From contig CAYWKS010000013.1 of the NCBI GenBank assembly GCA_964458935.1, positions 1 to 64,000 on the forward strand: a stretch of 64,000 nt of DNA. The letters are read 5' to 3'. This document shows, piece after piece, positions 8,297 to 17,714 of the stretch; within the stretch, counting starts at the first letter, position 1, and each line of letters begins with the position of its first letter. The notes under the pieces were generated by a model. It was not told the DNA's origin. It did not search any database and saw only the letters and a program-made list of their open reading frames with translations. The stretch is from CAYWKS01 sp964458935. GTDB taxonomy: Bacteria > Planctomycetota > Phycisphaerae > Phycisphaerales > Zrk34. Made by a program: the position numbers and the translations under genes.

Positions 8297-11206
8297 TTGG
8301 CGAAGGCCAAGCGTGTATTCCAGATCGCCAAGGACCTTGGCGTCGATTCCAAGGCCATCCTGGCCAAGTGCCAGGCCGAAGGCGTGGACATGAAGAATCA
8401 CATGTCGACGGTGTCGATCGGCCTGGAGATGACGATCCGCGACTGGTTCAGCGATACGCATGAACAGGGCGGGGGCACGGCGGTCGAGACGAGCCAGCAG
8501 GTGGACCTGACGAAGGTGCGCAAGGCGGCGCGGCGGAAGGCCAAGCCGATCGGCCAGCCGACCGAGACCGACGAAGCGTCGGCCGAAGCACCGGCGCAAG
8601 CGGAGGCGGAGGTCCCGGCGAAGGCCGAACCCGAAGCGCCGGCCGCGCCGGCGGAGGCGGCCCCGGCGGCCCCGGCGGCGCCGGTGTCCGAGCCGCCGGC
8701 CGAGCCCGAAGCGCCGGCGGAGGCGGTGCCGGCGGATGAAGCGCCGGCGATCGCCGCCGAGCGGGCGGCGGAGGCCGAGCCGGTCGCTGAGCAGCCGAGC
8801 GATGCGGATGAAGCGCCGGCCGAACCCGAACCGGTCGAGCCCGAGGACGAAGCGGGCGACGAGGCGGCGCCGGCCGATGAGTTGGGCCGCGCGGTGCCCA
8901 ACGTGCCGCGTCGTCCGGACGTGGTCTCGCCGGCGGGCCCGAAGCTGGAGCGGCCTCAGGCGGCGTCGTTGAAGGGCCCGAAGGTCGTGCGCGTGGAGCG
9001 TCCGGACGTGATGGACACGCCGCGCCCGCGGCGGTCGGCCCCCGCGCCCCAAGGCCCGCCCAAGCCCGACGACATTGTGCGGACGCGCGGCCCGGCGCGC
9101 GGCCGTGGCGCCGGCGGCCCGGTCACCGAAGAAGATTCCGGCCGCTCGCCGCGTCGCCGTCGTGGCGGCGGCGGCGGCGGCAGTGGCGGCGGCGGCAGCG
9201 GCAGCGGTAGCGGCGGAGGTGGCGGCGGCGGCCGGGGTGGCCGTGGCGGCGGCGGAGACGACTGGTCCAGCGGTCGCGGCGGCAGCTTCAGCGCCCAGGA
9301 CCTGCTCGAGCGGGAGGAGCGACTCAGCCGGTCCGGCGGTTATCTCAAGCAGCGTCGGCGCGACATGCGGAAGCGCGCGACGACCGGCCAGCACGCCGCC
9401 AGCCCCGCCGAGGTCGGCGGCAAGGTCGAGATCGCCGAGCCGTTCACCATCAAGGACCTGTCCGCGGCGACCGGGATCAAGGCCGCCGACATCATCGCCT
9501 ACCTGTTCAAGAAGGGGGTGATGGCGCACATCAACCAGGCGATCGACAACGACGTGGCGGTGGAGGTCTGCCTCGAACACGACATCGAGCTGGAGGTGAA
9601 GGAGGCCCAGTCGGCGCAGCAGATCGTCGAGCAGGAGATCGAGAAGCGGGAGGCGACGGACGTGCGTCGGCGGCCGCCGGTCGTGGCCGTGCTCGGGCAC
9701 GTCGACCACGGCAAGACGAGCCTGCTGGACCGGATCCGCCAGGCCGACGTCGCGGTCGGCGAAGCCGGCGGCATCACCCAGCACATCGGCGCCTACCGCG
9801 CGACGATCAAGGGCACCGACGAGGAAGACAAGACGGTGGTGTTCCTCGACACGCCGGGGCACGAGGCGTTCACGGCCATGCGTGCCCGCGGGGCCAACCT
9901 GACCGACGTGGTCGTGCTGGTCGTGGCGGCCGATGACGGGGTCATGCCCCAGACGCTGGAGTCGATCAGCCACGCGAAGGCGGCGGGCGTGCCGATCGTC
10001 ATCGCGCTCAACAAGGTCGACAAGGCCGAGGCGACCGACGCCAACGTGCAGCGGATCCTCGGCCAGCTCGCCGAGCAGGAGCTCAACCCCGTGGAGTGGG
10101 GCGGCGAGACCGAGATCATCCGGACCTCCGCGGAGACCGGGCAGGGCGTGACCGACCTGATGGAGATCCTGGACTACCAGGCGGAGCTGCTGGAGCTGAC
10201 CGCGGACTACGGGGGCCAGGCGTACGGCCAGGTGATCGAGGCGGAGCTGAGCGAGGGCCGCGGGCCGGTCGCGCGGATCCTCGTGCGTGGCGGGCAGTTG
10301 CACATCGGCGATTTCATCGTGGCCGGGCGGGCGTTCGGCCGCGTCCGCGACATGGTCGACGACCGGAACAACAACGTGGAGGTCGCCGGCCCGGCGACGC
10401 CGGTGGAGATCAGCGGGATCGACGAGGTCCCCGACGCCGGCGACAAGTTCTACGTGACCGCCTCGCTGAAGCAGGCCGAGCAGATGGCCACGCAGCGGCG
10501 GGAGGAGGAGCGGCGGCGCGAGCTGGCCGCCAAGAGCCGCGTTAGCCTCGACAACGTCTTCGAGCAGATGCAGGCGGGCGACGTCAAGGAGCTCCGTGTC
10601 GTGATCAAGGCCGACGTCCAGGGCTCCATCGAGGTCCTCCGCAAGACCCTCGAACAGGTCGGCGCCGAGCGGGAGGACGTGGCGGTCCGCGTGCTGCACG
10701 CGGCGGTGGGCGGCATCACCGAGACCGACGTGCAGCTCGCCGAGGCGTCAGACGCGGTGATCATCGGCTTCCAGGTCATCGCCAGCCAGCACGCCCGCAA
10801 CCTCGCCGAGGAACGCGACGTGGACATCCGCCTCTACCGCGTGATCTACGACGTGGTCGAGGACGTGAAGGCCGGCCTCGAAGGCCTGCTCGCACCCGAG
10901 CGCCGCGAGCACGTGCTCGGACACGCCGAGGTCCGCGACGTGTTCAAGATCACCAAGGTCGGCGCCGTCGCCGGCTGCTACGTGACCGACGGCGTCGTGC
11001 AGCGCAACGCCCTGATCCGCGTGACCCGCGACGACATCGTCATCGAACACGACCGCGTGCTCAGCAGCCTCAAGCGGTTCAAGGAGGACGCCCGCGAGGT
11101 CCGCCAGGGCACCGAGTGCGGCATGAGCATCGACGGCTACGACGACATCCGCGTCGGCGACATCCTCGAATGTTACACCACCTCGGAGGTCAAGCAGACG
11201 CTCTAG
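8297..11206 (+). CDS. infB: translation initiation factor IF-2
   Basis: This 969-residue GTPase brings initiator tRNA to the ribosome. A short IF2_N domain (residues about 1-52) is followed by an Ala/Pro/Glu-rich linker to about 265. A Gly/Ser run lies near 290-325, and a second IF2_N domain (TIKDLSAATGIKAADIIAYL) near 380. The G domain begins near 455 with GHVDHGKT, DTPGHEAF, NKVD and TSAET. Domains II, C1 and C2 end at the stop. The start codon is TTG at 8297, supported by AGGAG at 8284-8288 and by the standard MAKAKRVFQIAKDLGV-type N terminus. It follows nusA by 47 bases. Confidence 0.95.
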   Translation: MAKAKRVFQIAKDLGVDSKAILAKCQAEGVDMKNHMSTVSIGLEMTIRDWFSDTHEQGGGTAVETSQQVDLTKVRKAARRKAKPIGQPTETDEASAEAPAQAEAEVPAKAEPEAPAAPAEAAPAAPAAPVSEPPAEPEAPAEAVPADEAPAIAAERAAEAEPVAEQPSDADEAPAEPEPVEPEDEAGDEAAPADELGRAVPNVPRRPDVVSPAGPKLERPQAASLKGPKVVRVERPDVMDTPRPRRSAPAPQGPPKPDDIVRTRGPARGRGAGGPVTEEDSGRSPRRRRGGGGGGSGGGGSGSGSGGGGGGGRGGRGGGGDDWSSGRGGSFSAQDLLEREERLSRSGGYLKQRRRDMRKRATTGQHAASPAEVGGKVEIAEPFTIKDLSAATGIKAADIIAYLFKKGVMAHINQAIDNDVAVEVCLEHDIELEVKEAQSAQQIVEQEIEKREATDVRRRPPVVAVLGHVDHGKTSLLDRIRQADVAVGEAGGITQHIGAYRATIKGTDEEDKTVVFLDTPGHEAFTAMRARGANLTDVVVLVVAADDGVMPQTLESISHAKAAGVPIVIALNKVDKAEATDANVQRILGQLAEQELNPVEWGGETEIIRTSAETGQGVTDLMEILDYQAELLELTADYGGQAYGQVIEAELSEGRGPVARILVRGGQLHIGDFIVAGRAFGRVRDMVDDRNNNVEVAGPATPVEISGIDEVPDAGDKFYVTASLKQAEQMATQRREEERRRELAAKSRVSLDNVFEQMQAGDVKELRVVIKADVQGSIEVLRKTLEQVGAEREDVAVRVLHAAVGGITETDVQLAEASDAVIIGFQVIASQHARNLAEERDVDIRLYRVIYDVVEDVKAGLEGLLAPERREHVLGHAEVRDVFKITKVGAVAGCYVTDGVVQRNALIRVTRDDIVIEHDRVLSSLKRFKEDAREVRQGTECGMSIDGYDDIRVGDILECYTTSEVKQTL

Positions 11207-11287
11207 TCCCGGCCGGTTGGCGTTGGGCGATGGCCCGCCCACGCCGGCGCTGCACGTCAACCGCCCCGGGGTCATCGGGAATCGGCC

Positions 11288-11578
11288 ATGGTCGTGGGAA
11301 TCCTTCAGGTTGAATTGCACATCGGCGATGCACAGAGCCTCAAGGACAAGCGGCGCGTCGTCCAGAGCCTCAAGGACCGGCTCCATCGGGAGCACCTCGT
11401 GGCCGTCGCCGAGGTCGACAAGAACGACGCCCACCAGGTCGCGGTCCTCGGCATCGCCGCGGTCAGCAACGACCCCGCCCAGGCCCAGGGCACGCTCGAC
11501 CGCATCGTCGATCAGCTCCGGGCCAACCGTCGTTTCGTCCTCACCGACCACGTGGTCGAGATCCTCAGCGGCGTCTGA
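11288..11578 (+). CDS. DUF503 (YlxP-like) family protein
   Basis: This is a 96-residue protein of the DUF503 family, small ferredoxin-fold-like proteins found between infB and rbfA in many bacteria. Family features are the N-terminal MVVGILQVELHI strand, the QSLKDKRRVVQSLKDRL helix and the VAVAEVDKNDAHQ segment. Function is not established; the location suggests a role in translation initiation or ribosome assembly. It is 81 bases after infB and 27 before rbfA. Confidence 0.88.
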   Translation: MVVGILQVELHIGDAQSLKDKRRVVQSLKDRLHREHLVAVAEVDKNDAHQVAVLGIAAVSNDPAQAQGTLDRIVDQLRANRRFVLTDHVVEILSGV

Positions 11579-11605
11579 CGCCGCGCGACTGTCCTGACCG
11601 CCGCC

Positions 11606-12034
11606 ATGACGCAACACCGCACCCCACAGATCGAATCGGCGCTCATGCGGGCGGTCAGCACCGTGCTCACCGAGGGCCTGGCCGACCCCCGCGTCCGCGG
11701 GCTGGTCACGGTCACCGGCGTCGAGCTGACCGAGGACCACGCCGTCGCCGTGGTGAAGGTCTCGGTCATGCCCGCCGAGCACGAGCGGGCGACGCTGGCC
11801 GCGTTGCAGCACGCCGCGCCCCAGGTCCGCCACCGCGTCGGTCGCCGCGTCCGCTACCGCCAGTTGCCCCGCCTGCAGTTCAAGCTCGACCCCAGCATCA
11901 AGCGACAGGCCCGCGTGCTCGACGCCATCAACCAGGCCATGGCCGAGTCGCCCCCGACCGCGGCGGCCGATGACGATACCCCCCCCGACGCCCCGAGCCC
12001 GAACCCCCGTGACAGGAAGGACTCGTCCCCGTGA
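11606..12034 (+). CDS. rbfA: 30S ribosome-binding factor
   Basis: This is a 142-residue RbfA, a KH-like protein needed for late 16S rRNA 5'-end maturation of the 30S subunit. Recognisable elements are IESALMRAVSTVL, DPRVRGLVTVTGVELTEDHAVAVVKVSV and the strand RYRQLPRLQFKLD followed by SIKRQARVLDAINQA. A Pro/Asp-rich tail of about 25 residues follows. Its TGA stop overlaps the GTG start of the next gene by four bases. Confidence 0.92.
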   Translation: MTQHRTPQIESALMRAVSTVLTEGLADPRVRGLVTVTGVELTEDHAVAVVKVSVMPAEHERATLAALQHAAPQVRHRVGRRVRYRQLPRLQFKLDPSIKRQARVLDAINQAMAESPPTAAADDDTPPDAPSPNPRDRKDSSP

Positions 12035-12750
12035 AGAACGCGACCGAGCACGCGAAGAAGTTGCGCGGCCTGCTGCGCCGCACCCCCGCCGAGCAAGACT
12101 CCAAGCAGCCGACCGACCCGCTCGGCCAGCTCATCTACGCCTTCTGTCTCTGGGAGACCACCCGGCGGCAGGCGCACCAGGGCTACAACCGCCTCATGAA
12201 GCAGGTCGTCGATGCCAACGACCTGCGCGTCAGCGACACGACCGAGCTGATCGGCTGGCTGGGCGACCGCTACAGCCGCGCCGATGAGCGGGCGATGCGG
12301 CTCCGCGAGGTCCTGCACGCGATCTACCGCCGAGAGCACGCGGTCACCCTCGACCACGTGGTCGACCTGCCCAAGCGCGAGGCGCGGTCGTACCTGGAAA
12401 GCCTCGACGGCATGGTCCCGTTCGTCGCCGCCAGCGTCGTGCTGATCGCGCTCGACGGCCACGCCATCCCCGTCGATGAACAACTCGTCGCCAAGCTCAA
12501 GCGCGACGGGGCGGCCGACCCCGACGCCGGCCTCGCCGAGGTCCAGGCGTTCCTCGAGCATCAGATCAAGGCGGCCGACGCCCTCAAGGCCCACGCCCAG
12601 CTCCGCGCCTGCGCCGAAGCCGGGGGCGCGACCGCCGCCGCCCGCGCCACCCGCACGACCACCAAGAAGACGACCAAGAGGACCAGCAAGAAGACAACCA
12701 AGAAAACCACGGGCAAGTCGAGCAAGAACAAGAGCCGGTCCAAGCGCTGA
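12031..12750 (+). CDS. degenerate HhH-GPD-like protein with Lys/Thr-rich tail
   Basis: This is a 239-residue protein starting at a GTG that overlaps the rbfA stop (GTGA). Residues about 60-170 look like the all-helical fold of the endonuclease III superfamily. The helix-hairpin-helix position reads YLESLDGMVPFVAASVVLIALDG, followed by HAIPVDEQL where true glycosylases have the catalytic Asp region. The iron-sulfur cysteines are absent and the HhH glycine pattern (LPGVGxxTA) is eroded, so catalysis is doubtful. The last 35 residues are almost only Lys, Thr, Ser and Arg, like bacterial histone H1-type tails, suggesting nucleic-acid binding. The assignment is by eye and tentative. Confidence 0.55.
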   Translation: MKNATEHAKKLRGLLRRTPAEQDSKQPTDPLGQLIYAFCLWETTRRQAHQGYNRLMKQVVDANDLRVSDTTELIGWLGDRYSRADERAMRLREVLHAIYRREHAVTLDHVVDLPKREARSYLESLDGMVPFVAASVVLIALDGHAIPVDEQLVAKLKRDGAADPDAGLAEVQAFLEHQIKAADALKAHAQLRACAEAGGATAAARATRTTTKKTTKRTSKKTTKKTTGKSSKNKSRSKR

Positions 12751-12806
12751 GCGGACGCCGCGACCGCCGGGTGGCCAGCCGCCCGACGCATCGATAACCT
12801 ACTGCC

Positions 12807-13694
12807 ATGATCCGACGATCCAAAGACCAGTTGCTGCGAATCGGCCTGCCCAAGGGATCGCTGCAGGACTCCACGATCGACCTGTTCGCCCGGGCCGGCT
12901 ACCACATCCGCGTGCCCGAGCGGAGCTACCTGCCCACGATCGACGACCCGCAGATCGCCTGTGTGCTCTTCCGCGCCCAGGAGATGAGCCGCTACGTCGA
13001 GGACGGCGTGATCGACATGGGCATCACCGGCTACGACTGGGTCCTCGAGAACGGCTCGGACGTCCACGAGGTGGCGGAGCTGGCGTATTCCAAGGCGACG
13101 GCCCGGCCGGTCCGCTGGGTCCTGGTCGTGCCCAACGAGTCCAGCGTGCAGGCCCCGGAGGACCTGGCCGGCGGGATCGTCGCGACCGAGCTGCCCCACG
13201 TTACCCGCCGTTACTTCCAGGACAAGGGCATCGACGTCAAGGTCGAGTTCAGCTACGGGGCGACCGAGGTCAAGGCCCGCCTGCTCGACGCGATCGTCGA
13301 CGTGACGGAGACCGGCTCGTCGCTCAAGGCCAACAACCTGCGGATCGTCGACGAGCTGATGACCTCGACGACGCGGCTGATCGCGAATCACGACGCATGG
13401 AAGGACGCGGCGAAGCGGGATAAAATGGAGAGTCTGAGCCTGCTGCTGCGTGGCGCGATGAACGCCCGGCAGAAGGTCGGACTGAAAATGAACGTGCCGC
13501 GCGAGAAGCTCGACGCGATCCTCGCGCTGCTGCCGGCGGAGAAGTCGCCCACGGTCAACCCGCTGGCCGACCAGGCGTGGGTGGCGCTGGAAGTGGTCGT
13601 CGAGGACAAGACCGAGCGGGAGTTGGTTCCGCAGTTGCACCGCGCCGGCGCGACGGGCATCATCAGCTACCCCTTGAGCAAAGTCATTCCCTGA
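12807..13694 (+). CDS. hisG: ATP phosphoribosyltransferase, long form
   Basis: This is a 295-residue HisG catalysing the first step of histidine synthesis (ATP + PRPP to phosphoribosyl-ATP). It begins LLRIGLPKGSLQDSTIDLF. The dimer catalytic part runs to about residue 220 (including the PRPP-site region DAIVDVTETGSSLKANNL). A C-terminal regulatory domain (KVGLKMNVPREKLDAILALLP...) marks the long, HisZ-independent, histidine-inhibited form. No other his genes are near. Its stop is one base from the next gene's ATG. Confidence 0.94.
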   Translation: MIRRSKDQLLRIGLPKGSLQDSTIDLFARAGYHIRVPERSYLPTIDDPQIACVLFRAQEMSRYVEDGVIDMGITGYDWVLENGSDVHEVAELAYSKATARPVRWVLVVPNESSVQAPEDLAGGIVATELPHVTRRYFQDKGIDVKVEFSYGATEVKARLLDAIVDVTETGSSLKANNLRIVDELMTSTTRLIANHDAWKDAAKRDKMESLSLLLRGAMNARQKVGLKMNVPREKLDAILALLPAEKSPTVNPLADQAWVALEVVVEDKTERELVPQLHRAGATGIISYPLSKVIP

Positions 13695-13695
13695 C

Positions 13696-16600
13696 ATGAA
13701 TTGGTTGTGCCGAACCCGCCCGCCGCGTCCCGCCAGCCTTCGGGCCGCGGCGCTGGCCATGATGCTGTGCTGCGCCGTGCTGGTCGGCTGCCGGTCGGCC
13801 GCGTCGCGGGCCGCCGATGCCGACGCGGACCCCAACGCCGCCGCGGCGGCCGAGCCGCCTGCGAAGACGCTGCCGGTGGTCCGTTCGGACGTGTCGCCGC
13901 CGAGCACGCTGCCCGCCGACGACGTGGGGTTGCTCACCGGCGAGTCCCTGCGCCGCGCGCGGACACCGCTGGCGGAACTGATGGCCAAACTGGAGCTGCC
14001 CGACAACCTGGTCGGCGAGCCCCCGGCGCGGACGGATGCCAACGCCACGGCCCCGACCGGTGCGGTGAAGCGTTATGTGGCGGCGCGCGACGCGTACCAG
14101 CGCCGAGAGTTCGGCGAGGCGATCGCCTTGCTCAATCAGGTGGTCGAAGCCGACCCGGATGCGGCGCAGGCGTATGAACTGCTGGGACGCGTCTATATCG
14201 ATGCCGGCGACACGCAGCGGGGCTTGCAGGCGATGCGGGAGGCGCTGCGGCGCGACGCGGGCCTGCCGGTGGCGCTGTTCGTGACGGGGCGGATGGCGTT
14301 CGAGACGGACAACTGGGGGGCCGCGGCCGCGCTGCTCGCTCGCGCGCGGCGGACCGAGGCCGCCAAGGACCCGGGGCTGGACTACGCCGCCGGCTACTTC
14401 CTGGGCCAGAGCCTGCTGCGGCTGGGCTACGAGGGCGCGGCGGTGACGCTGCTGGACGATTTCCTCCGCGGGCCCGAGCGGTTCGCGCGCAGCACACGCA
14501 TGTATCGCCAGGTCGCCTCGCTCCAGGGCCAGCGTGGCCTGACGGCGCTGCGGGCGGGCGATGCGTGCCTGCGGCTGGGTCGGCTGGCCGACGCGCTGGA
14601 CTTCTATAGACGGGCCGACGAACAGGCCCGGATCGACGGCGATGCGCTGCTCGGCCGCCGCCTCTACGCGGACCTGCTGGCCGGTCAGCCCGAACAGGCT
14701 CAGCAACGGCTGCGCGACGAGCTGGCGGCGCGCCAGGCGACCGAGACGACCGTCCGGCTCGTCGGGTACGTCGCGGACCACGGCGGCGGCCGCCGGGCCT
14801 TCGCGCAGGACCTGCGGCGGATCTATCGCGAGCGGGGCGCGCCCGAGCGACTGGCCGAAGTGGTCCTCGCGGCGCTGGGCGATGAACCGCAGGCCGTCCG
14901 CTTCGCCGTCGAACACCTCGAGGCCCAGCCGTCGCACGTGGCGGTTTACGAGCGCCTCGTGGATGCGTGGCTTGAGAGCCAGCCGCAGCGGCTGGTCGAG
15001 CTGACGATTCGGCTGATCGGGCTTCACGACGATCATGCGCGGCGGTATGCGCAGGAGCTGCTGGCGGCCGGCGACCCCGACGGGATGCGGTCGCACGTCC
15101 GCGCCGCCGCCGACCCGGCGCGATCGCCCGCCGCCGCCTACCTGCTCGGGGCCATCGCCATGGAACAGAACGATCCCCGCGCGGCGCAGGCGCACTTCGC
15201 CCGGGCGCAGGACCTGAACCCGGACATGTTGTCGGCGCAGGTGGCGGGGATCGAGGTCGACCTGGCGATGGGCCGGCACGTCGAGGCGGCGCGGAAGCTC
15301 GAGTCGCTGGCGTCGGCCGATCAGCCGCGGTTGAGGCTGCTCCGGGCGCTGGCGGAGTTCGGCCGCGGCGAGCAGGGCGATGCCCTGGCGATCATGCAGT
15401 CGCTCGTCGGGGACCACCCCCGCGACACCGAGTACCTGCACACACTGGCGCGGATGTACCTGTCCCGGGAGCAACCCGACCCGGGCGCCGCCGAGGCGGT
15501 GCTGCTGCGGCTGCTGGGGATCGATCCCACCGACGAGCGTGCGTACGCGATGCTGTTCGGGGTCTACGACCATCACCGCCCGAACCCGCAGAAGTATCGG
15601 CAACTGCTGGGCCGCGCCCGGCAGCACATCCCCAACAGCCGCGTGACGCAGTTGCAGGAGGCGCGGCTGCACGCGGCGAGCGGGCGGGCCGACCAGGCCG
15701 AACGCGCCCTGCGTCAACTGCTCGAGCGTGACCCCGGCGACGAGGATGCGTTGCGGCTGCTGGTCGCGCTGCTCGGTCGCGACGAGCAGTGGGAGCGAGC
15801 CCACGACCTGCTCGTGGAACTGATGGACCGGCGTGCGGACAACCCGGCGGTGCTGAACCTGTACTCGGACGTGTGCCGGCGTCTGGGCCGCATAAGCGAC
15901 TACTACGCGCGGGCGGAGGCGTACCTGGCCGATCGCGACCCCACGCCGCAGACGCTGCTGATGCTGGGTGAGTTGCGGCACCGGCAGGAAGACTACGCCG
16001 GTGCGCTGGCGGCGCTGGACCAGGCGGTGGCGGCGGCACCGCATCGCGCCCGGGTCCACGACCAGCGGGCGCAGAACCTCGTCCACCTCGGCCGCCACCA
16101 ACAGGCGATCGATGAGCTCAGGCGGGCGCTGGAGGCGGGGGTGGATCATCCGGGTGAACTGACCTTCGTGCTCGCACGGACGCAGGCGCTGGCCGGCCGG
16201 ATCGATGCGGCGCTGGCCACGGTGGATCGGCTGCTCGAATCCCAGGGCGCCCGGGTCACCGCGGCCGATGCGTACTACGAGCTGGCGGTCGCGATCTACG
16301 GCGAGCCGAACGCCGACGCCGCGTCCGAGCAGATCCTCCAGCGTGTGCTGAAGATCGATCCGGATCACGCGCCGTCGCTGAACAACCTGGCGTATGCGTG
16401 GGTGGAGGCCGGCCGCAACCTCGCGGAGGCCGAGCGGATGCTGCGCAAGGCGGTCGCGTCGGAGCGGAACAACGCGGCGTACCTCGACTCGCTGGGGTGG
16501 GCGCTGTACAAGCAGGGCGAGTTCGACGAGGCGGTGCAGTGGCTGGGCCGGGCGCGGCGGGCGCCGGGGGGCGAGGACCCGGTGATCGTGGACCACCTCG

Positions 16601-16854
16601 GCGACGCGCTGTGGCGCCAGGGGGAGACCCGTCGCGCCACACGGAGTTGGCGCGACGCGCTGCACGGGATCCGCGCCGCCGGCGACCGCGTCAACCGCGA
16701 CCACCTGAGGATCGAGCCCCTGATCGAGCAGAAGCTCAGCGACGTCGAGGCCGGCGACCCGCCCGAGGTCGCGCCGATCGGCGAGGCGGTCGGCGAAGCC
16801 GCGGACGACGACGAGCCGGCGACGCCGCTGGCGCCGCTGCCCGCCATGCAATGA
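13696..16854 (+). CDS. large TPR lipoprotein
   Basis: This is a 1052-residue protein with a lipoprotein signal: a basic N terminus, a hydrophobic core and a lipobox LVGC near residues 29-32, so it should be membrane anchored. Nearly all the rest is repeating 34-residue helical pairs. Examples are AYQRREFGEAIALLNQVVEADPDAAQAYELLG near residue 130 and PSLNNLAYAWVEAGRNLAEAERML near 895. These tetratricopeptide repeats run to about residue 990, followed by a short acidic end. TPR arrays are protein-protein scaffolds; partner and role are unknown. Such proteins accompany secretion, pilus or outer-membrane systems, but no such gene is adjacent (hisG upstream, yebC downstream). Confidence 0.82.
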   Translation: MNWLCRTRPPRPASLRAAALAMMLCCAVLVGCRSAASRAADADADPNAAAAAEPPAKTLPVVRSDVSPPSTLPADDVGLLTGESLRRARTPLAELMAKLELPDNLVGEPPARTDANATAPTGAVKRYVAARDAYQRREFGEAIALLNQVVEADPDAAQAYELLGRVYIDAGDTQRGLQAMREALRRDAGLPVALFVTGRMAFETDNWGAAAALLARARRTEAAKDPGLDYAAGYFLGQSLLRLGYEGAAVTLLDDFLRGPERFARSTRMYRQVASLQGQRGLTALRAGDACLRLGRLADALDFYRRADEQARIDGDALLGRRLYADLLAGQPEQAQQRLRDELAARQATETTVRLVGYVADHGGGRRAFAQDLRRIYRERGAPERLAEVVLAALGDEPQAVRFAVEHLEAQPSHVAVYERLVDAWLESQPQRLVELTIRLIGLHDDHARRYAQELLAAGDPDGMRSHVRAAADPARSPAAAYLLGAIAMEQNDPRAAQAHFARAQDLNPDMLSAQVAGIEVDLAMGRHVEAARKLESLASADQPRLRLLRALAEFGRGEQGDALAIMQSLVGDHPRDTEYLHTLARMYLSREQPDPGAAEAVLLRLLGIDPTDERAYAMLFGVYDHHRPNPQKYRQLLGRARQHIPNSRVTQLQEARLHAASGRADQAERALRQLLERDPGDEDALRLLVALLGRDEQWERAHDLLVELMDRRADNPAVLNLYSDVCRRLGRISDYYARAEAYLADRDPTPQTLLMLGELRHRQEDYAGALAALDQAVAAAPHRARVHDQRAQNLVHLGRHQQAIDELRRALEAGVDHPGELTFVLARTQALAGRIDAALATVDRLLESQGARVTAADAYYELAVAIYGEPNADAASEQILQRVLKIDPDHAPSLNNLAYAWVEAGRNLAEAERMLRKAVASERNNAAYLDSLGWALYKQGEFDEAVQWLGRARRAPGGEDPVIVDHLGDALWRQGETRRATRSWRDALHGIRAAGDRVNRDHLRIEPLIEQKLSDVEAGDPPEVAPIGEAVGEAADDDEPATPLAPLPAMQ

Positions 16855-16925
16855 CGCGCGGGGTTGGGCTACAATGTCGGTCCGTGCGACGGATGATCCA
16901 TGCACAGTGACGGAGACCCCCGCTG

Positions 16926-17669
16926 ATGGCCGGTCATAGCAAGTGGGCGAACATCAAGCACCGCAAGGCGCGGCAGGACGCGATCAAGGGCAAGACGTGG
17001 AGCAAGTGCGCCCGGGCGATCATCGTGGCGGCGCGGGGCGGCGGGGGCGACCCCGATACCAACCTGACGCTGCGGTACGCGATCGACGAGGCCAAGGCCG
17101 CCAACATGCCCAAGGACACCATCGAGAAGGCGGTGAAGAAGGGCTCGGGCGAGCTGGGGGGCGAGGCGTATGAGGCGGCGAGCTACGAGGGCTACGGGCC
17201 CAACGGCGTGGCGGTGTTCGTCGAGTGCCTGACCGACAACCGCAACCGCACGGCCGGCGAGGTCCGCTCGACGTTCTCCAAGGCCGGCGGCAACCTCGGC
17301 ACCAGCGGCTCGGTCGCGTACATGTTCGACCGCAAGGGGCTGTTCCTCGTGCCGCGCGAGTCGGCGGACGAGGAGACCATCATGGAAGCCGCGCTCGAAG
17401 CCGGCGCCGAGGACGTCAGCGACGAGGGCGAGCACTGGCAGGTGCTCACCGACCCGACGGCGTTCGCCGCGGTCCGCGAGGCGCTGTCCAACGCCGGGTA
17501 CGAGTTGAGCGTGGCGCAGTTGAGCATGATCCCCAACAACACGGTCGAGTGCACCGGCGACGAGGCGCGGAAGATCGTGAATCTCGTCGATGTCCTCGAG
17601 GACAACGACGACGTGCAGAAGGTCTACACCAACGCCGACATCCCCGACGAGGCGCTGGCCGAGCTGTAG
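16926..17669 (+). CDS. yebC: YebC/PmpR family protein
   Basis: This is a 247-residue member of the YebC family, annotated as DNA-binding regulators and, more recently, as translation factors that help ribosomes at difficult sequences. The N terminus AGHSKWANIKHRKARQDA is the family signature; the three-domain layout and length (about 245) are normal. The ATG at 16926 has a GGAG six bases upstream. It is followed after 45 bases by a glycosyltransferase on the same strand. Confidence 0.94.
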   Translation: MAGHSKWANIKHRKARQDAIKGKTWSKCARAIIVAARGGGGDPDTNLTLRYAIDEAKAANMPKDTIEKAVKKGSGELGGEAYEAASYEGYGPNGVAVFVECLTDNRNRTAGEVRSTFSKAGGNLGTSGSVAYMFDRKGLFLVPRESADEETIMEAALEAGAEDVSDEGEHWQVLTDPTAFAAVREALSNAGYELSVAQLSMIPNNTVECTGDEARKIVNLVDVLEDNDDVQKVYTNADIPDEALAEL

Positions 17670-17714
17670 CGGGTCGCCGGCCGCCCCCGCGCCCGACACC
17701 GATCGATCGTCGCA

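Noticed and set aside
9160..9260. Repetitive GGC-rich stretch, possible repeat array
   Set aside because: It is the Gly/Ser linker of IF-2, in frame, with no spacer structure of a CRISPR.
8234..10699. 821-codon open frame opposite infB
   Set aside because: Shadow of a high-GC gene; no domain and reversed codon bias, while infB is certain.
13684..16905. 1073-codon open frame opposite the TPR lipoprotein
   Set aside because: Shadow frame; Arg/Pro/Gln-rich with no family, and the plus strand has a lipobox and TPRs.
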